A stretch of 35,384 bases of DNA from Actinomycetes bacterium (GCA_021848085.1 JAJZNB010000085.1:1-35384), one strand, 5' to 3'; counted from the first letter of the stretch, positions 16,330 to 24,894 are shown. Translations and numbers: made by a program. The notes: generated by a model from the letters alone, not told the origin.

Positions 16330-17730
16330 ATGGAGCCCGTGAGCTCATACGACGTGGTGGTCATCGGCGCCGGAGCGGCAGGCCTCACCGCCGGGGCGCT
16401 GCTGGCCAAGGAGGGCAAGCGGGTCCTCATCGTCGAGCGCGACAGCTACCTGGGCGGCCGGGCCGCCGAGCTGCCCGACGAGGACTTCAAGATCAACCTG
16501 GGCGGCCACCTGGTCGAGGACGGCGGATCGGGGCTCACCAAGGTCTTCGAGCACGTCGGCAAGACCCTGGTGCACGGCGAGGTGTCGGCCGAGATGCCGG
16601 TGTGGGACCACCAGGCCGGCCGGTGGGGGTCGATCCGCGACCGCTACGCCGGGTCGAAGTCCGAGCTCAAGAAGGTCATCGCCGCCATCAAGGAGACGCC
16701 GTACGAGGCCTTCGACGCCTGGGACGACCGCACCCTGCGCCAGTGGCTGGCCCAGTACACCACCGACCAGGGCGTCTACGACCTGTTCGAGCTCACCTCG
16801 GTGCTCGAGTGCGTGGTCGACAACTGGTGGGACCACTCGGCCAGCGACAACCTCTACGTCCGCAAGATGCACTACGAAGAGCAGCACATGGCCGCCTACT
16901 CGTTCTGGCCTGGCCAGGGTTGGGATGGCATGTGGCAGGACCTGGCCGACGCCTTCACCGAGCACGGCGGCACCTTCCGGCTCGGCACCTCGGTGGAGCG
17001 GGTCGTCATCGAGGACGGCGAGGTGAAGGGCGTCGCCGTCGCCCGCCAACCCAAGATCATCCCCACCGAGGTCTTCGAGGAGGAGATCGTCGAGGCGCCG
17101 GCGGTCATCTCCACCCTGCCGGTGTGGAGCGTGCTGCGGGTGGTGCCCGAGCACCAGCTGCCCGACTGGTACGCCCAGACCATCCGGTTCCTCGCCCAGG
17201 ACCGCTTCCGGGTGTCGTGGCTGGGGCTGTACCTGGCCACCGAGGAGCCGGTGGCGGTCAACAACCGCAAGGAGCTGGCCACCTGGCTCAGCACCCCCAC
17301 CACCGAGGGGGCGGGCTTCATGTTCGAGCAGTCGGCCATGGATCCCTCCTCGGCGCCGCCCGGGGTCCACCTCTACGTGATGGGCGCCTCGTTCCCCGGC
17401 AGCCGCGGCCGCGACCAGCAGTACCTGCGCGCCATGTTCGAGCGCTTCGAGGACGGCGTGCGGATCATGTGGCCCGGCTTCAAGAACACGGTGTGGCGCC
17501 GGCGCCACATGGCCTTCGACCCCGCCTTCGGCGTGGTGCAGAAGCCCTACCTGGTCGGCTCCTACCGGCCCCACTGGACGGTGCCGACCATCGAGGGCCT
17601 GTGGTTCGCCAGCGAGACCTTCAAGAGCCGCGGGGTGGGCACCGACCGGGCCGCCCGCGCCGCCCTCACCGTGGTGGAGGAGTACCTCGGCCGGCGCCTG
17701 GCCACCTTCGGCGACGGCTGGCGGTACTGA
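16330..17730 (+). CDS. FAD-dependent oxidoreductase, phytoene desaturase/amine oxidase-like
   Basis: 466 residues. The FAD-binding motif is VVVIGAGAAGLTAGALLAKE (9-28), followed by VERDSYLGGRAA (35-46), the pattern of phytoene desaturases, protoporphyrinogen oxidases and amine oxidases. The C-terminal GLWFASETFKSRGVGTDRAA corresponds to the second FAD contact of that family. It probably desaturates or oxidises an isoprenoid-like or cyclic substrate; no sequence feature fixes which. The ATG at 16330 has GAGG five bases upstream. A GTG at 16339 in the same frame is the alternative. It is the first gene after promoter C, with a SnoaL-like gene 26 bases downstream. Confidence 0.8.
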   Translation: MEPVSSYDVVVIGAGAAGLTAGALLAKEGKRVLIVERDSYLGGRAAELPDEDFKINLGGHLVEDGGSGLTKVFEHVGKTLVHGEVSAEMPVWDHQAGRWGSIRDRYAGSKSELKKVIAAIKETPYEAFDAWDDRTLRQWLAQYTTDQGVYDLFELTSVLECVVDNWWDHSASDNLYVRKMHYEEQHMAAYSFWPGQGWDGMWQDLADAFTEHGGTFRLGTSVERVVIEDGEVKGVAVARQPKIIPTEVFEEEIVEAPAVISTLPVWSVLRVVPEHQLPDWYAQTIRFLAQDRFRVSWLGLYLATEEPVAVNNRKELATWLSTPTTEGAGFMFEQSAMDPSSAPPGVHLYVMGASFPGSRGRDQQYLRAMFERFEDGVRIMWPGFKNTVWRRRHMAFDPAFGVVQKPYLVGSYRPHWTVPTIEGLWFASETFKSRGVGTDRAARAALTVVEEYLGRRLATFGDGWRY

Positions 17731-17756
17731 GCGGCGCCGGAGCGAAGGAGACCACC

Positions 17757-18134
17757 ATGCACCAGCTGCCCGGCGTCATCGAGGCCTATCTGGAGTGCCT
17801 CAACACCGAGGACTGGGAGCGCTTCGCCGGCCTGTGGCACCCCGAGGCCACCCTGCGGGCGGTGGGCACCCGCCCCCGCACCAGCCTCGAGGACATCCTG
17901 GCCTACTTCCGCGCCGCGCTGGCCCACTGGGAGGAGCACCGCGACTCGGCCACCCGGGTGTTGCCCTGCGGGGACGCCGTCACCGTGGAGCTGCACTTCC
18001 GGGGCAAGCTGGTCAGCGGCACGGTCGTGGAATTCGATGCCGTCGACGTCTTCGACCTGGCCGGCGGCACCATCCGCGCCCTCAGCACCTGGTACGACAT
18101 CGCCGACGTGCGCTCGCGGCTGGTGCGGGCCTGA
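17757..18134 (+). CDS. SnoaL-like (NTF2-fold) protein 2
   Basis: 125 residues. VIEAYLECLNTEDWERFAGLWHPEAT (in two pieces, residues 7-32) and the closing GTIRALSTWYDIADVRSRL fit the SnoaL-like domain, with the common tryptophan-tyrosine-aspartate ending. GAAGGAG lies six bases before the ATG. It is probably cotranscribed with the flavoprotein upstream and could act as an isomerase, hydratase or ligand-binding partner to it. It is shorter than and not obviously close to the SnoaL-like protein at 12303. Confidence 0.75.
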   Translation: MHQLPGVIEAYLECLNTEDWERFAGLWHPEATLRAVGTRPRTSLEDILAYFRAALAHWEEHRDSATRVLPCGDAVTVELHFRGKLVSGTVVEFDAVDVFDLAGGTIRALSTWYDIADVRSRLVRA

Positions 18135-18210
18135 GCCGAGCCGGCCCACCGTCGAGGGGCGCTGTCGGCCGTGGCCTGTCGGGCGTGACGCCGGCGATCA
18201 GCACAGCGGC

Positions 18211-18240
18211 GGCCGGCCCAGCGGTGGCCGGCCCAGCGGC
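18211..18240 (+). repeat. 15-base tandem duplication upstream of promoter D
   Basis: GGCCGGCCCAGCGGT (18211-18225) is followed by GGCCGGCCCAGCGGC (18226-18240). It sits in the 287-base gap between two operons. The rest of that gap holds promoter D and a GC-rich leader with no convincing gene. Confidence 0.7.
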
Positions 18241-18244
18241 GCCG

Positions 18245-18292
18245 TTGACGGCACCGGGGCCACCGGCCATAATCAAAGCAAACGGTGGTTTG
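18245..18292 (+). promoter_or_regulatory. Strong sigma70-type promoter with operator-like element D
   Basis: TTGACG (18245-18250), exactly 17 bases, CATAAT (18268-18273). This is the clearest promoter in the window. Element D, CAAACGGTGGTTTG (18279-18292), begins five bases after the -10 box and would cover the transcription start. The first gene begins at 18422, leaving a leader of about 140 bases in which I see no riboswitch-like structure. Confidence 0.7.
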
Positions 18293-18421
18293 AAAACGGG
18301 GCCGGGGCCGAAGGGCGCGGCGCCTGGGTCCTGGGCTGGCCAGGGCCGGCCACCAGCAACCCCCCGGGCGCCGCGGGTGCGCGGGGGAGAGCCGGGGGAG
18401 GAGCACGATGAGGACACGGCC

Positions 18422-18967
18422 ATGACGACGCCCGCTCGTGGCGGGCACCACGTCGCCGTGCGGGTCGCCGACCTGGAACGCTCGGTCGCCTTCTACGTGG
18501 CGGCCTTCGGTGGCCGCCAGCGCACCCGCCCCGTCACCTTGACCGGTGCCTTCCCCGAGAAGATCTACGGCGGTGGGCCTGGCTGCACCGTCCGGCTCTG
18601 CCATGTCGGCTTCGCCCACGGCGCCGTGGAGCTCTTCGAGCTCTCCCCGCCCCGCCCACCGTTCACCGCCCCCCAGGCCGACGCCGGCATCATGCACGCC
18701 GCCTTCCAGGTCGACAGCGTCCACCAGACCGCTGACGCCGTGGTCGACGCCGGCGGCGCCGTGGTGGGCGAGGTCATCGACTGGGGCGGCAAGCCCTTCG
18801 CCTACTGCACCGATCCCGACGGCAACGTGCTGGAGCTGGCCGAGGTGTCGTGCGAGGAGACCTACGGCCTGGTGGAGAAGGTCTTCCCCGGGTCGCTGAT
18901 CGCCACCGACAACGACCAGGGTGCGACGGGAGCTGCCGCCGTGCCCGCCAACGAGGAGGACAGCTGA
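18422..18967 (+). CDS. VOC-family (glyoxalase/dioxygenase fold) protein 1
   Basis: 181 residues with paired beta-alpha-beta-beta-beta modules. The expected metal ligands can be placed at His10 (HHVAVRVADLERSVAFY), His92 (IMHAAFQVD) and Glu138 (NVLELAEV). Such proteins act as epimerases, glyoxalases, isomerases or extradiol dioxygenases. In a CoA-ester pathway an epimerase or lyase is plausible, but the reaction is unproven. The C-terminal 30 residues are an extra tail. The ATG is the first in frame after GAGGACA. The stop shares bases with the next gene's start (TGATG). Confidence 0.78.
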   Translation: MTTPARGGHHVAVRVADLERSVAFYVAAFGGRQRTRPVTLTGAFPEKIYGGGPGCTVRLCHVGFAHGAVELFELSPPRPPFTAPQADAGIMHAAFQVDSVHQTADAVVDAGGAVVGEVIDWGGKPFAYCTDPDGNVLELAEVSCEETYGLVEKVFPGSLIATDNDQGATGAAAVPANEEDS

Positions 18968-19767
18968 TGGGCAGGTTCGACGGGCGCGTGGTGATCGTCA
19001 CCGGCGCCGGCAACGGCATCGGCCGGGCGTGCGCCGTGGCCTTCGCCAACGAGGGTGGCACCGTCGTGGCCGCCGACCTCGAGAAGGACTCCGCCGCCTC
19101 GGTGGTGGAGGAGATCGAGCGCAACGGTGGCCGGGCCCGGGCCCACCAGCTCGACGTGGCCGACGAGGCCAGCATCGTGGAGCTGATCGAGGCCACCGAG
19201 CGCGACCTGGGCCGTCTCGACGTGCTGCACAACAACGCCGGCATCCACGAGACCCAGCTCACCGCCGAGGCCCGCAGCGACCAGCTGCCCACCGAGGTGT
19301 GGGACCGGGTGGTGGGTGTCAACCTGCGCGGCCTGTGGCTGGCCTCCAAGTTCGCCGCCCCGGCGCTGGCCCGAGCCGGTGGCGGCGCCATCGTCAACGC
19401 CGCCTCCATCGGCGGGCTGGTCGGCTACCCGATGGGCGGCGCCTACGGGCCGTCGAAGGCCGGCATCGTGCAGCTCACCCGGGTGATGGCCCTGGAGCTG
19501 GCCGCCAACGGCACCCGGGTCAACTGCTACGCCCCGGGCAACACCGAGACCCGCATGGTCACCCAGTACTTCGAGGGCGACGACGGGCAGGTGGACGAGA
19601 TGGTGAAGCAGCAGCTGGTCGGCACCCACCTGCTGGGCCGCCTCATCCGGCCCGAGGAGGTGGCCTCCGCCGTGCTGTTCCTGGCCAGCGACGACGCCTC
19701 CGCCATCACCGGCACCTGCCTGGTGGTCGACGCCGGCACCTTGGCCTGGCGGGGGATCAACGCATGA
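18967..19767 (+). CDS. Short-chain dehydrogenase/reductase 1
   Basis: 266 residues, classical SDR. The cofactor site is TGAGNGIG (12-19), the structural NNAG is at 89-92, and the catalytic Ser147, Tyr160 and Lys164 are in NAASIGG and YGPSK. Asp37 after the second strand (AADLEK) suggests NAD(H) preference. It is probably an alcohol/ketone dehydrogenase for a hydroxyacyl intermediate. It starts at an ATG sharing its A with the VOC gene's TGA and ends in an ATGA overlap with the small gene that follows. Confidence 0.9.
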   Translation: MGRFDGRVVIVTGAGNGIGRACAVAFANEGGTVVAADLEKDSAASVVEEIERNGGRARAHQLDVADEASIVELIEATERDLGRLDVLHNNAGIHETQLTAEARSDQLPTEVWDRVVGVNLRGLWLASKFAAPALARAGGGAIVNAASIGGLVGYPMGGAYGPSKAGIVQLTRVMALELAANGTRVNCYAPGNTETRMVTQYFEGDDGQVDEMVKQQLVGTHLLGRLIRPEEVASAVLFLASDDASAITGTCLVVDAGTLAWRGINA

Positions 19768-19916
19768 CGGCCGGTGCCGAGCGCCGGCACCTCAGCGAGG
19801 AGGAGATCGTGGAGCTGAGCGTTCTGGCCGCCGCCGTCGGGGGGTTCGCGTCGATCAACGTGGCCCGCAACATCGAGGAGCGGCAATGGTTCGACCTGGC
19901 CGAGCCGGTGGCCTAG
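19764..19916 (+). CDS. 50-residue CMD-like C-terminal fragment
   Basis: A 50-codon ORF that overlaps the SDR stop (ATGA) and ends four bases before the next ligase start, so it fits the operon exactly. The segment LSEEEIVELSVLAAAVGGFASIN resembles the last helices of carboxymuconolactone-decarboxylase/AhpD-like proteins, where EEEIVEL is followed by a small-residue helix and N-R. The catalytic helices are absent. It may be a remnant of a longer gene, or a small subunit that completes another CMD-fold protein. Its tight overlaps argue for translation, but the family assignment is from pattern only. Confidence 0.55.
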   Translation: MTAGAERRHLSEEEIVELSVLAAAVGGFASINVARNIEERQWFDLAEPVA

Positions 19917-19920
19917 GCCG

Positions 19921-21585
19921 ATGAGCGACGTCATGATCGCCCCCAGCGGCCCTGCTCTCGACGCCCCGGTCGGCCTGCTGCGCGGCACCGGCTTCGACCT
20001 GGGCCCCTACGCCCGGCGCCTGCCGCTCGAGGAGCGCTCGCTGGTGCGGCTGCTGGCCGAGCAGGCGGCGGAGCGACCCGACCACACCTGGTTGGTGTTC
20101 GACAGCGGCCCGTCGCTGACCTACGGCGAGGCCGAGGCCCGTACCAACCAGGTGGCCCACGCCGTCCTCGACACCGTCGGAGCCGGGGCGCACGTGGCCC
20201 TGTTCCTGCGCAACCAGGTCGAGTTCCTGCCGACCTTCCTCGGCGCCATGGCCGCCGGCGGCGTGGCGGTGCCGCTCAACGCCGAGGGGCGAGGGCCGCT
20301 GCTGGCCTACGTCATGGAACGCTCCGACGCCCGGGTGCTGGTGGCCCGCAGCGACCTGCTCGACCGGCTCGAGGACCTCGACGCGCTCGGCCCGGTGCGC
20401 ATCGTGGTGGCCGTCGGCGACGGGCGGGTGCCGCCCAGCATCCACGGCGTGCCGGTGGTGGCCTGGGAGGACTGGGTCGGAGCCCGGCCCACCACCCCGG
20501 CGCGACCGTTCCCCCGCTTCGACGAGCCGGCCCTCATCCAATTCACCTCGGGGACCACCGGCCGGTCCAAGGGGGCGGTGTACCCCCACCACTTCCTCTA
20601 CCTGTACCCGGCCATGGTGGCCGACTCGCTCAGCCGCCGCCCCGACGACGTCCTCACCACCCCGCTGCCGCTGTTCCACGTCGCCGCCTTGCACCTGGTG
20701 GCCAACACGGCGCTGCACGCCGGGTGCACCGCCCACCTGAAGAGCCGCTTCTCGGCGTCGCAGTACTGGGAGCAGGTGGCGGCCGACGGTGCCACCTACT
20801 CGGTGATGCTCGGCCCCATGGCGGCGGTCATCATGAAGACCGTCGACGAGGCACCGCCGCACCGGATGCAGACCATGTTCTGCCTGCCGGCCCCGCCCGA
20901 GCGCGAGGAGTTCGAGCGGCGCTTCAAGGTGAAGATGCTGTGGCACGGCTACGGCATGACCGAGATCTACCCCCTGCCCATGCGGCCCGACGTGCTCGAC
21001 GGCGCAGCGCCGGGCACCCTCGGCTATCCGGTGCGGTGGATGGACTACGGCGTGGTCGACCAGCACGACCAGCTGCTGCCGGCAGGCGAGGTGGGCGAGC
21101 TGGTGTTCCGTCCGCTGCTGCCCCACGCCATGGCCCGCGGCTACTACAAGGATCCCGAGGCCACCTTGGCCGCCTTCCGCAACTTCATGTTCCACACCGG
21201 CGACCTGGCCAGCTACGATGCCGACGGCTGCCTGCACTACCACGGGCGCATGCAGGAGCGGCTGCGGCGCCGGGGCGAGAACGTCAGCGCCTACGAGCTG
21301 GAGCTGGTGGTCCTGCGCCATCCCCAGGTGCTCGAGGCGGCCGCCTTCGGCGTGGCCGCCGACCTCGGCGAGCACGACATCAAGCTCGACGTGCGCAGCC
21401 GCGACCAGCTCGACCTGGCCGACCTGCACGCCTGGCTGCAGCGCAACCTGCCGCGCTACATGGTGCCGCGCTACCTGGAGCAGCGCGACGAGCTCCCCAA
21501 GACCCCCAGCGAGCGGATCGAGAAGTACAAGCTGGTGGAGCAGGGCGTCGACCGGCCGTCGGTCTACGACAGCGAGCGCCGGTGA
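19921..21585 (+). CDS. Acyl-CoA ligase, CaiC-like (ANL superfamily) 3
   Basis: 554 residues. A3 is FTSGTTGRSKG (208-218), A5 YGMTEIY, A7 HTGDLASYDADG, A8 RRRGENVS. The A10 region reads PKTPSERIEKY, so Arg532 replaces the usual lysine and Lys535 follows three residues later, the same change as in ligase 1. The N-terminus is about 40 residues longer than in ligase 1. It starts four bases after the small CMD-like gene and is the last gene of this operon. It should activate a carboxylate from the pathway; the substrate is not inferable. Confidence 0.87.
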   Translation: MSDVMIAPSGPALDAPVGLLRGTGFDLGPYARRLPLEERSLVRLLAEQAAERPDHTWLVFDSGPSLTYGEAEARTNQVAHAVLDTVGAGAHVALFLRNQVEFLPTFLGAMAAGGVAVPLNAEGRGPLLAYVMERSDARVLVARSDLLDRLEDLDALGPVRIVVAVGDGRVPPSIHGVPVVAWEDWVGARPTTPARPFPRFDEPALIQFTSGTTGRSKGAVYPHHFLYLYPAMVADSLSRRPDDVLTTPLPLFHVAALHLVANTALHAGCTAHLKSRFSASQYWEQVAADGATYSVMLGPMAAVIMKTVDEAPPHRMQTMFCLPAPPEREEFERRFKVKMLWHGYGMTEIYPLPMRPDVLDGAAPGTLGYPVRWMDYGVVDQHDQLLPAGEVGELVFRPLLPHAMARGYYKDPEATLAAFRNFMFHTGDLASYDADGCLHYHGRMQERLRRRGENVSAYELELVVLRHPQVLEAAAFGVAADLGEHDIKLDVRSRDQLDLADLHAWLQRNLPRYMVPRYLEQRDELPKTPSERIEKYKLVEQGVDRPSVYDSERR

Positions 21586-21665
21586 TCCTCGGCGACACCG
21601 AAGGGCCCGGGGCCGCCCGGGCGGACGCCGCCGGTGCGGCGCGCCGCGGTGGCAGGGCCATGCCA

Positions 21666-21727
21666 GGCGGTACGACCCGCGGTGGCGGTGGCGGTGGCGC
21701 GCCGGGCGGTACGCGACGCGGTGGCGG
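21666..21727 (+). repeat. Imperfect 23-base direct repeat in the gap before the TetR gene
   Basis: Bases 21666-21688 and 21705-21727 are alike at 20 of 23 positions (GGCGGTACG, a variable triplet, then CGCGGTGGCGG). They lie in the 321-base gap 21586-21906. That gap also holds a 10-base perfect palindrome CCATCGATGG (21803-21812) preceded by TACCAT, a weak -10 candidate for the TetR gene. The CAAMC-N4-GGTTG element is not found there. No gene is supported in the gap. Confidence 0.6.
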
Positions 21728-21906
21728 CACCTTCGAGGGCGCCGCGCCAGCGTCGGGTTCGGGGTGCTCCCCATGCCGGGGGGCATCCGAGGCCATCCAC
21801 TACCATCGATGGCGACGGCAACCGCCGAAGTCCGCACCGCTGGCGGCGGAGACCGGAGCGGGTCGTGGTCGGAGATGCCGTCCTGTCCGCCAAGACGAGG
21901 GTGACC

Positions 21907-22914
21907 ATGGCACGCAACGACCAGTCGAAGGGCGATCCGAAAGGCACCACGGCGGGCAACAGCCGGCACCGCCAGGTCCGCCGGCGCCAGCAGGAGATCC
22001 TCGACGCGGCGGCGGAGATCTTCCGGGACAAGGGCTACGAGGCCACCTCGACCCAGGACATCGCCGAGGCGGTGGGGCTGCTCAAGGGGAGCCTCTACTA
22101 CTACATCGACTCCAAGGAAGACCTGCTGTTCGCCATCATCGACGAGGCCTACAAGGGGGCCCTCGAGACGGTGCAGGTCTCCACGGCCGCCGGCGGCAAC
22201 GCCTTGGAGAAGATCCGGGCCCTGATCGACGCCCATGTGGCCTACTTCACCTCCAACCAGGTCAAGATGGCCGTGCTGTTCCGCGACTTCCGGTCGCTGA
22301 GCGAGGAGCGCCAGCGGATCATCGCCGGCGAGGGCGACTTCTACCTCGAGGAGGTCCGGTCGCTCATCCGCCAGGGCCAGCGCGAGGGCGTGGTGGCAGA
22401 CGACATCGACCCGCGCCTCACCAGCATCGCCATCACCGGCATGGTCAACTCCCTGTCGCAGTGGTACGACCCGGCCGGCCCGAGCTCGTCCGAGGAGATC
22501 TCGGACGCCTTCGCCCGGCTGGTGGTCGGCGGCCTGGCGACGGGCACGGCGGCGGCCCAGGCGGCCATGAGCACCACACCCCGCCGCGCCCCGGGCAGCT
22601 CCGGCCCGGCGTCGCCGGGCAGGAGACCGTCGACGGGCAAGGCCGGTGCCGGCCGCCGGCTGCCCAAGGCGGCCAGCAACGGCGCGTCGGGCACCGCTAC
22701 GACGTCGGGCACCGGCAAGATGTCGGGCAACGGCGCGGCGGGGGCCGGCGGCCCGTCTGGCACCGGCAAGCCAGCGGGCACCGGCAAGAGGTCGGGAGCC
22801 GCCCCCGCATCGACCGCGGACGGCGCCGCCACGGCGTCGGCGCCTTCGGACGGGGCGCGCCGGCGCCCGACCCGACGTACGACCGAACCGGTCACGCGCC
22901 GCTCGGGTCGCTGA
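21907..22914 (+). CDS. TetR-family regulator (KstR2-like) with long basic tail
   Basis: 335 residues. The TetR DNA-binding domain runs at about 25-72 (ILDAAAEIFRDKGYEATSTQ, then VGLLKGSLYYYIDSKEDLLF). The ligand domain to about 210 ends in SLSQWYDPAGP and ARLVVGGLA, similar in layout to KstR2, which senses a CoA thioester in mycobacteria. Residues 221-335 are an added Gly/Ser/Thr/Ala/Arg/Lys-rich tail with repeated SGTGK/AGTGK units and almost no acidic residues. It is the only transcription factor in the window and the likely reader of operator elements A-F. It is followed 50 bases later by luciferase-like genes and a thiolase. An acyl-CoA effector is inference from relatives. Confidence 0.88.
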   Translation: MARNDQSKGDPKGTTAGNSRHRQVRRRQQEILDAAAEIFRDKGYEATSTQDIAEAVGLLKGSLYYYIDSKEDLLFAIIDEAYKGALETVQVSTAAGGNALEKIRALIDAHVAYFTSNQVKMAVLFRDFRSLSEERQRIIAGEGDFYLEEVRSLIRQGQREGVVADDIDPRLTSIAITGMVNSLSQWYDPAGPSSSEEISDAFARLVVGGLATGTAAAQAAMSTTPRRAPGSSGPASPGRRPSTGKAGAGRRLPKAASNGASGTATTSGTGKMSGNGAAGAGGPSGTGKPAGTGKRSGAAPASTADGAATASAPSDGARRRPTRRTTEPVTRRSGR

Positions 22915-22963
22915 GCACGGCGCCAGCCGCGGCCGGCGGAGCGCCGGCCGCGGGAGGCACCCG

Positions 22964-23998
22964 ATGACGCTCGACATCGGCGTCGGCCTGTGGACCATGC
23001 AGTCCACCGCCTCGGCGCCGGCCGCGCCCGCCGCGCTGTACCGGCGCTTCGTCGACGACGCCCGGCGCGTCGAGGAGCTCGGCTTCCACTCGCTGTGGAT
23101 GGCCGAGCACCGCTTCTGGTACGACGGCTGGTGCCCCAACCCGTTCACGGCGGCGGCGGCCGCTGCCGCTGTCACCGAGCGACTGCGCTTCGGCACCGGC
23201 ATGCTGCTGCTGCCCCAGCAGGACCCGCGGCGGTTGGCCCAGACCGTCGTCACCGTGGACCGCCTGTCGGGCGGGCGTCTCGACGTCGGCGTCGGCCTGG
23301 GCCATCGCGACGCCGAGTTCGACGGGCTCGGGATCCGCCGGGCCAGCCGCGGCGCCCGCATGGACGAAGCTCTCGACGTGCTGCGGGCCGCCTTCAGCGG
23401 CGAGCCGTGGCACCACGACGGCCGCCACCTCCACTACGGCCCCCAGCCGGCGCTGCCCCCGCCGGTGCAGCGCCCCCACCCGCCGCTGTGGCTGGGCGGC
23501 ATGGCCGACGCCGCCGTCCAGCGCGGCATCGACCGCGGCCTGTCGTTCCTGCTGCCCCAGACCCTCTATCCCCACGAGGTGGCCGACATGGCCCAGCGCA
23601 TCCGGGCCGGCTGGGAGAAGGCCGGGGTGGCCCCGGGACGCATCGGCATCCTGAAGGACTGCTGGGTGGCCGACGACGCCGAGGCGGCCCGCCGCTGGTT
23701 CCTGGCCCGCACCGCCGTGCACTACCGCGAAGAGGCCGGCTCGTGGTGGGTGCTCAAGGGCCGGGCCACCGGCTTCGAGGAGCCCGAGCTGCTCGACCGG
23801 CAGCTGACCCGCATCGTGGAGACCCCGCTGGTCGGCACCCCCGACCAGGTCGGCGGCGAGCTGCAGCAGCTGGCCGACGCCGGCGCCGACCTGGTGGTGC
23901 TGCGCTTCAACTTCGACGTCACCGCCCCCTGGTCGATGCAGGCCATGACCCTGTTCAGCCACACGGTGCTGCCGGCGTTCACCGAGGAGGCGTCGTGA
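22964..23998 (+). CDS. Luciferase-like (LLM) flavin/F420-dependent oxidoreductase 1
   Basis: 344 residues, one TIM-barrel LLM domain. Typical segments are VEELGFHSLWMAEHRFW, the ITxGTG-like LRFGTGMLLLP, and LSGGRLDVGVGLG, followed by a late LVGTPDQVGGELQQLADAGAD. These enzymes use FMN or F420; many actinobacterial members use F420. The ATG at 22964 has GGGAGG ten bases upstream. It overlaps the next LLM gene by GTGA. The substrate is unknown, with oxidation of an alcohol or ketone or a monooxygenation likely. Confidence 0.85.
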   Translation: MTLDIGVGLWTMQSTASAPAAPAALYRRFVDDARRVEELGFHSLWMAEHRFWYDGWCPNPFTAAAAAAAVTERLRFGTGMLLLPQQDPRRLAQTVVTVDRLSGGRLDVGVGLGHRDAEFDGLGIRRASRGARMDEALDVLRAAFSGEPWHHDGRHLHYGPQPALPPPVQRPHPPLWLGGMADAAVQRGIDRGLSFLLPQTLYPHEVADMAQRIRAGWEKAGVAPGRIGILKDCWVADDAEAARRWFLARTAVHYREEAGSWWVLKGRATGFEEPELLDRQLTRIVETPLVGTPDQVGGELQQLADAGADLVVLRFNFDVTAPWSMQAMTLFSHTVLPAFTEEAS

Positions 23999-24894
23999 GG
24001 TTCGGGCTGGTGGTGCGTGTCGTCGACGCCGAACGCCCGCTGCCGGGCCTGGTGGCTCAGGCCCAGGCGGCCGAGGCGGCCGGCTTCGACCTGGCGTGGG
24101 TGGACGAGCAGCCCGACGGCGCCCTGCCCGACGCGCTGGCCGTGGCCTGCGCCCTGGCCCCCCACACCATCACCATCCGGGTCGGTGTCGGCTGCCAGGC
24201 TGGCGCCACCCACCCCGTCCACCTGGCCGAGCAGGCGGCCGTCGCCGACCTCACCCTGGGCGGCCGGCTGGTGCTCGGCCTGCGCCCGGTGCCGGGCACC
24301 GAAGAGCGCCTCGGCGAGGTGGTCGACCTGCTGGCTGCGGCCGGTGCCAGCGCGCCGTTCGCCCACCACGGCGAGCACTGGCAGGTGCCGGCCCAGCTGC
24401 CCGACAACCACTTCGGGGTGACCGACCAGGTGACGGTCACCCCGGCGCCGCTGCAGCTCGAGCTGCCGCTGTGGCTGAGCGGCCCGGACACCGCCGTCAC
24501 CGAGGTGGCGGCCAGCCGGGGGCTGGGGCTCGTCGGCGGCGACGACGAGGACGCCGACGCCCTGACCCGGCGCTGGGCCGCCATCGAGCAGCAGGCCGGC
24601 CCGGCAGCGCGGCGGCTGCGGCGCGTCGGGCGGCGGCGGGCGCCGACCGTCGGCGGTGCTCTCGACGGCGACGCCCTGCTGGCCCGGCTGGGCGAGGACC
24701 AGCGACGCTGGCACCTCGACACCGCCGTGCTCGAACCGCCGGCCGGCGCCGGCACCGACCAGATCGCCGACCTGGTGGACGCCGTCGCCCACCACATCCG
24801 ACCTCGCCTGGCCCTGGCCGCGCTGCCGCCGGGGCTGGTGGAGCACTGGCAGCGCATCCTCGAACCGACCCCCGGGAGGAACACCCATGTCTGA
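23995..24894 (+). CDS. Luciferase-like (LLM) oxidoreductase 2, short and divergent
   Basis: 299 residues. The N-terminus (RFGLVVRVV, then AQAAEAAGFDLAWVDEQ) and ADLTLGGRLVLGLRPV follow the LLM pattern, but the protein is shorter than its neighbours and the later barrel strands are weak. A stretch of about 200-225 is very Arg-rich (RRLRRVGRRRAPTVGG). It may be a partner subunit of LLM 1, as in two-component alpha/beta luciferases, given the GTGA overlap. That is inference. Its 3' end overlaps the thiolase start by eight bases. Confidence 0.7.
   Translation: MRFGLVVRVVDAERPLPGLVAQAQAAEAAGFDLAWVDEQPDGALPDALAVACALAPHTITIRVGVGCQAGATHPVHLAEQAAVADLTLGGRLVLGLRPVPGTEERLGEVVDLLAAAGASAPFAHHGEHWQVPAQLPDNHFGVTDQVTVTPAPLQLELPLWLSGPDTAVTEVAASRGLGLVGGDDEDADALTRRWAAIEQQAGPAARRLRRVGRRRAPTVGGALDGDALLARLGEDQRRWHLDTAVLEPPAGAGTDQIADLVDAVAHHIRPRLALAALPPGLVEHWQRILEPTPGRNTHV

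Noticed and set aside
18293-18421. Riboswitch in the leader of the VOC-SDR operon
   Set aside because: The leader is long, but I see no conserved riboswitch core, only GC-rich sequence.
19855-23361. A 1168-codon open frame on the minus strand
   Set aside because: It lies antisense to the ligase, TetR and LLM genes, is His/Gly/Arg-rich without any domain pattern, and results from the strong third-position GC bias.
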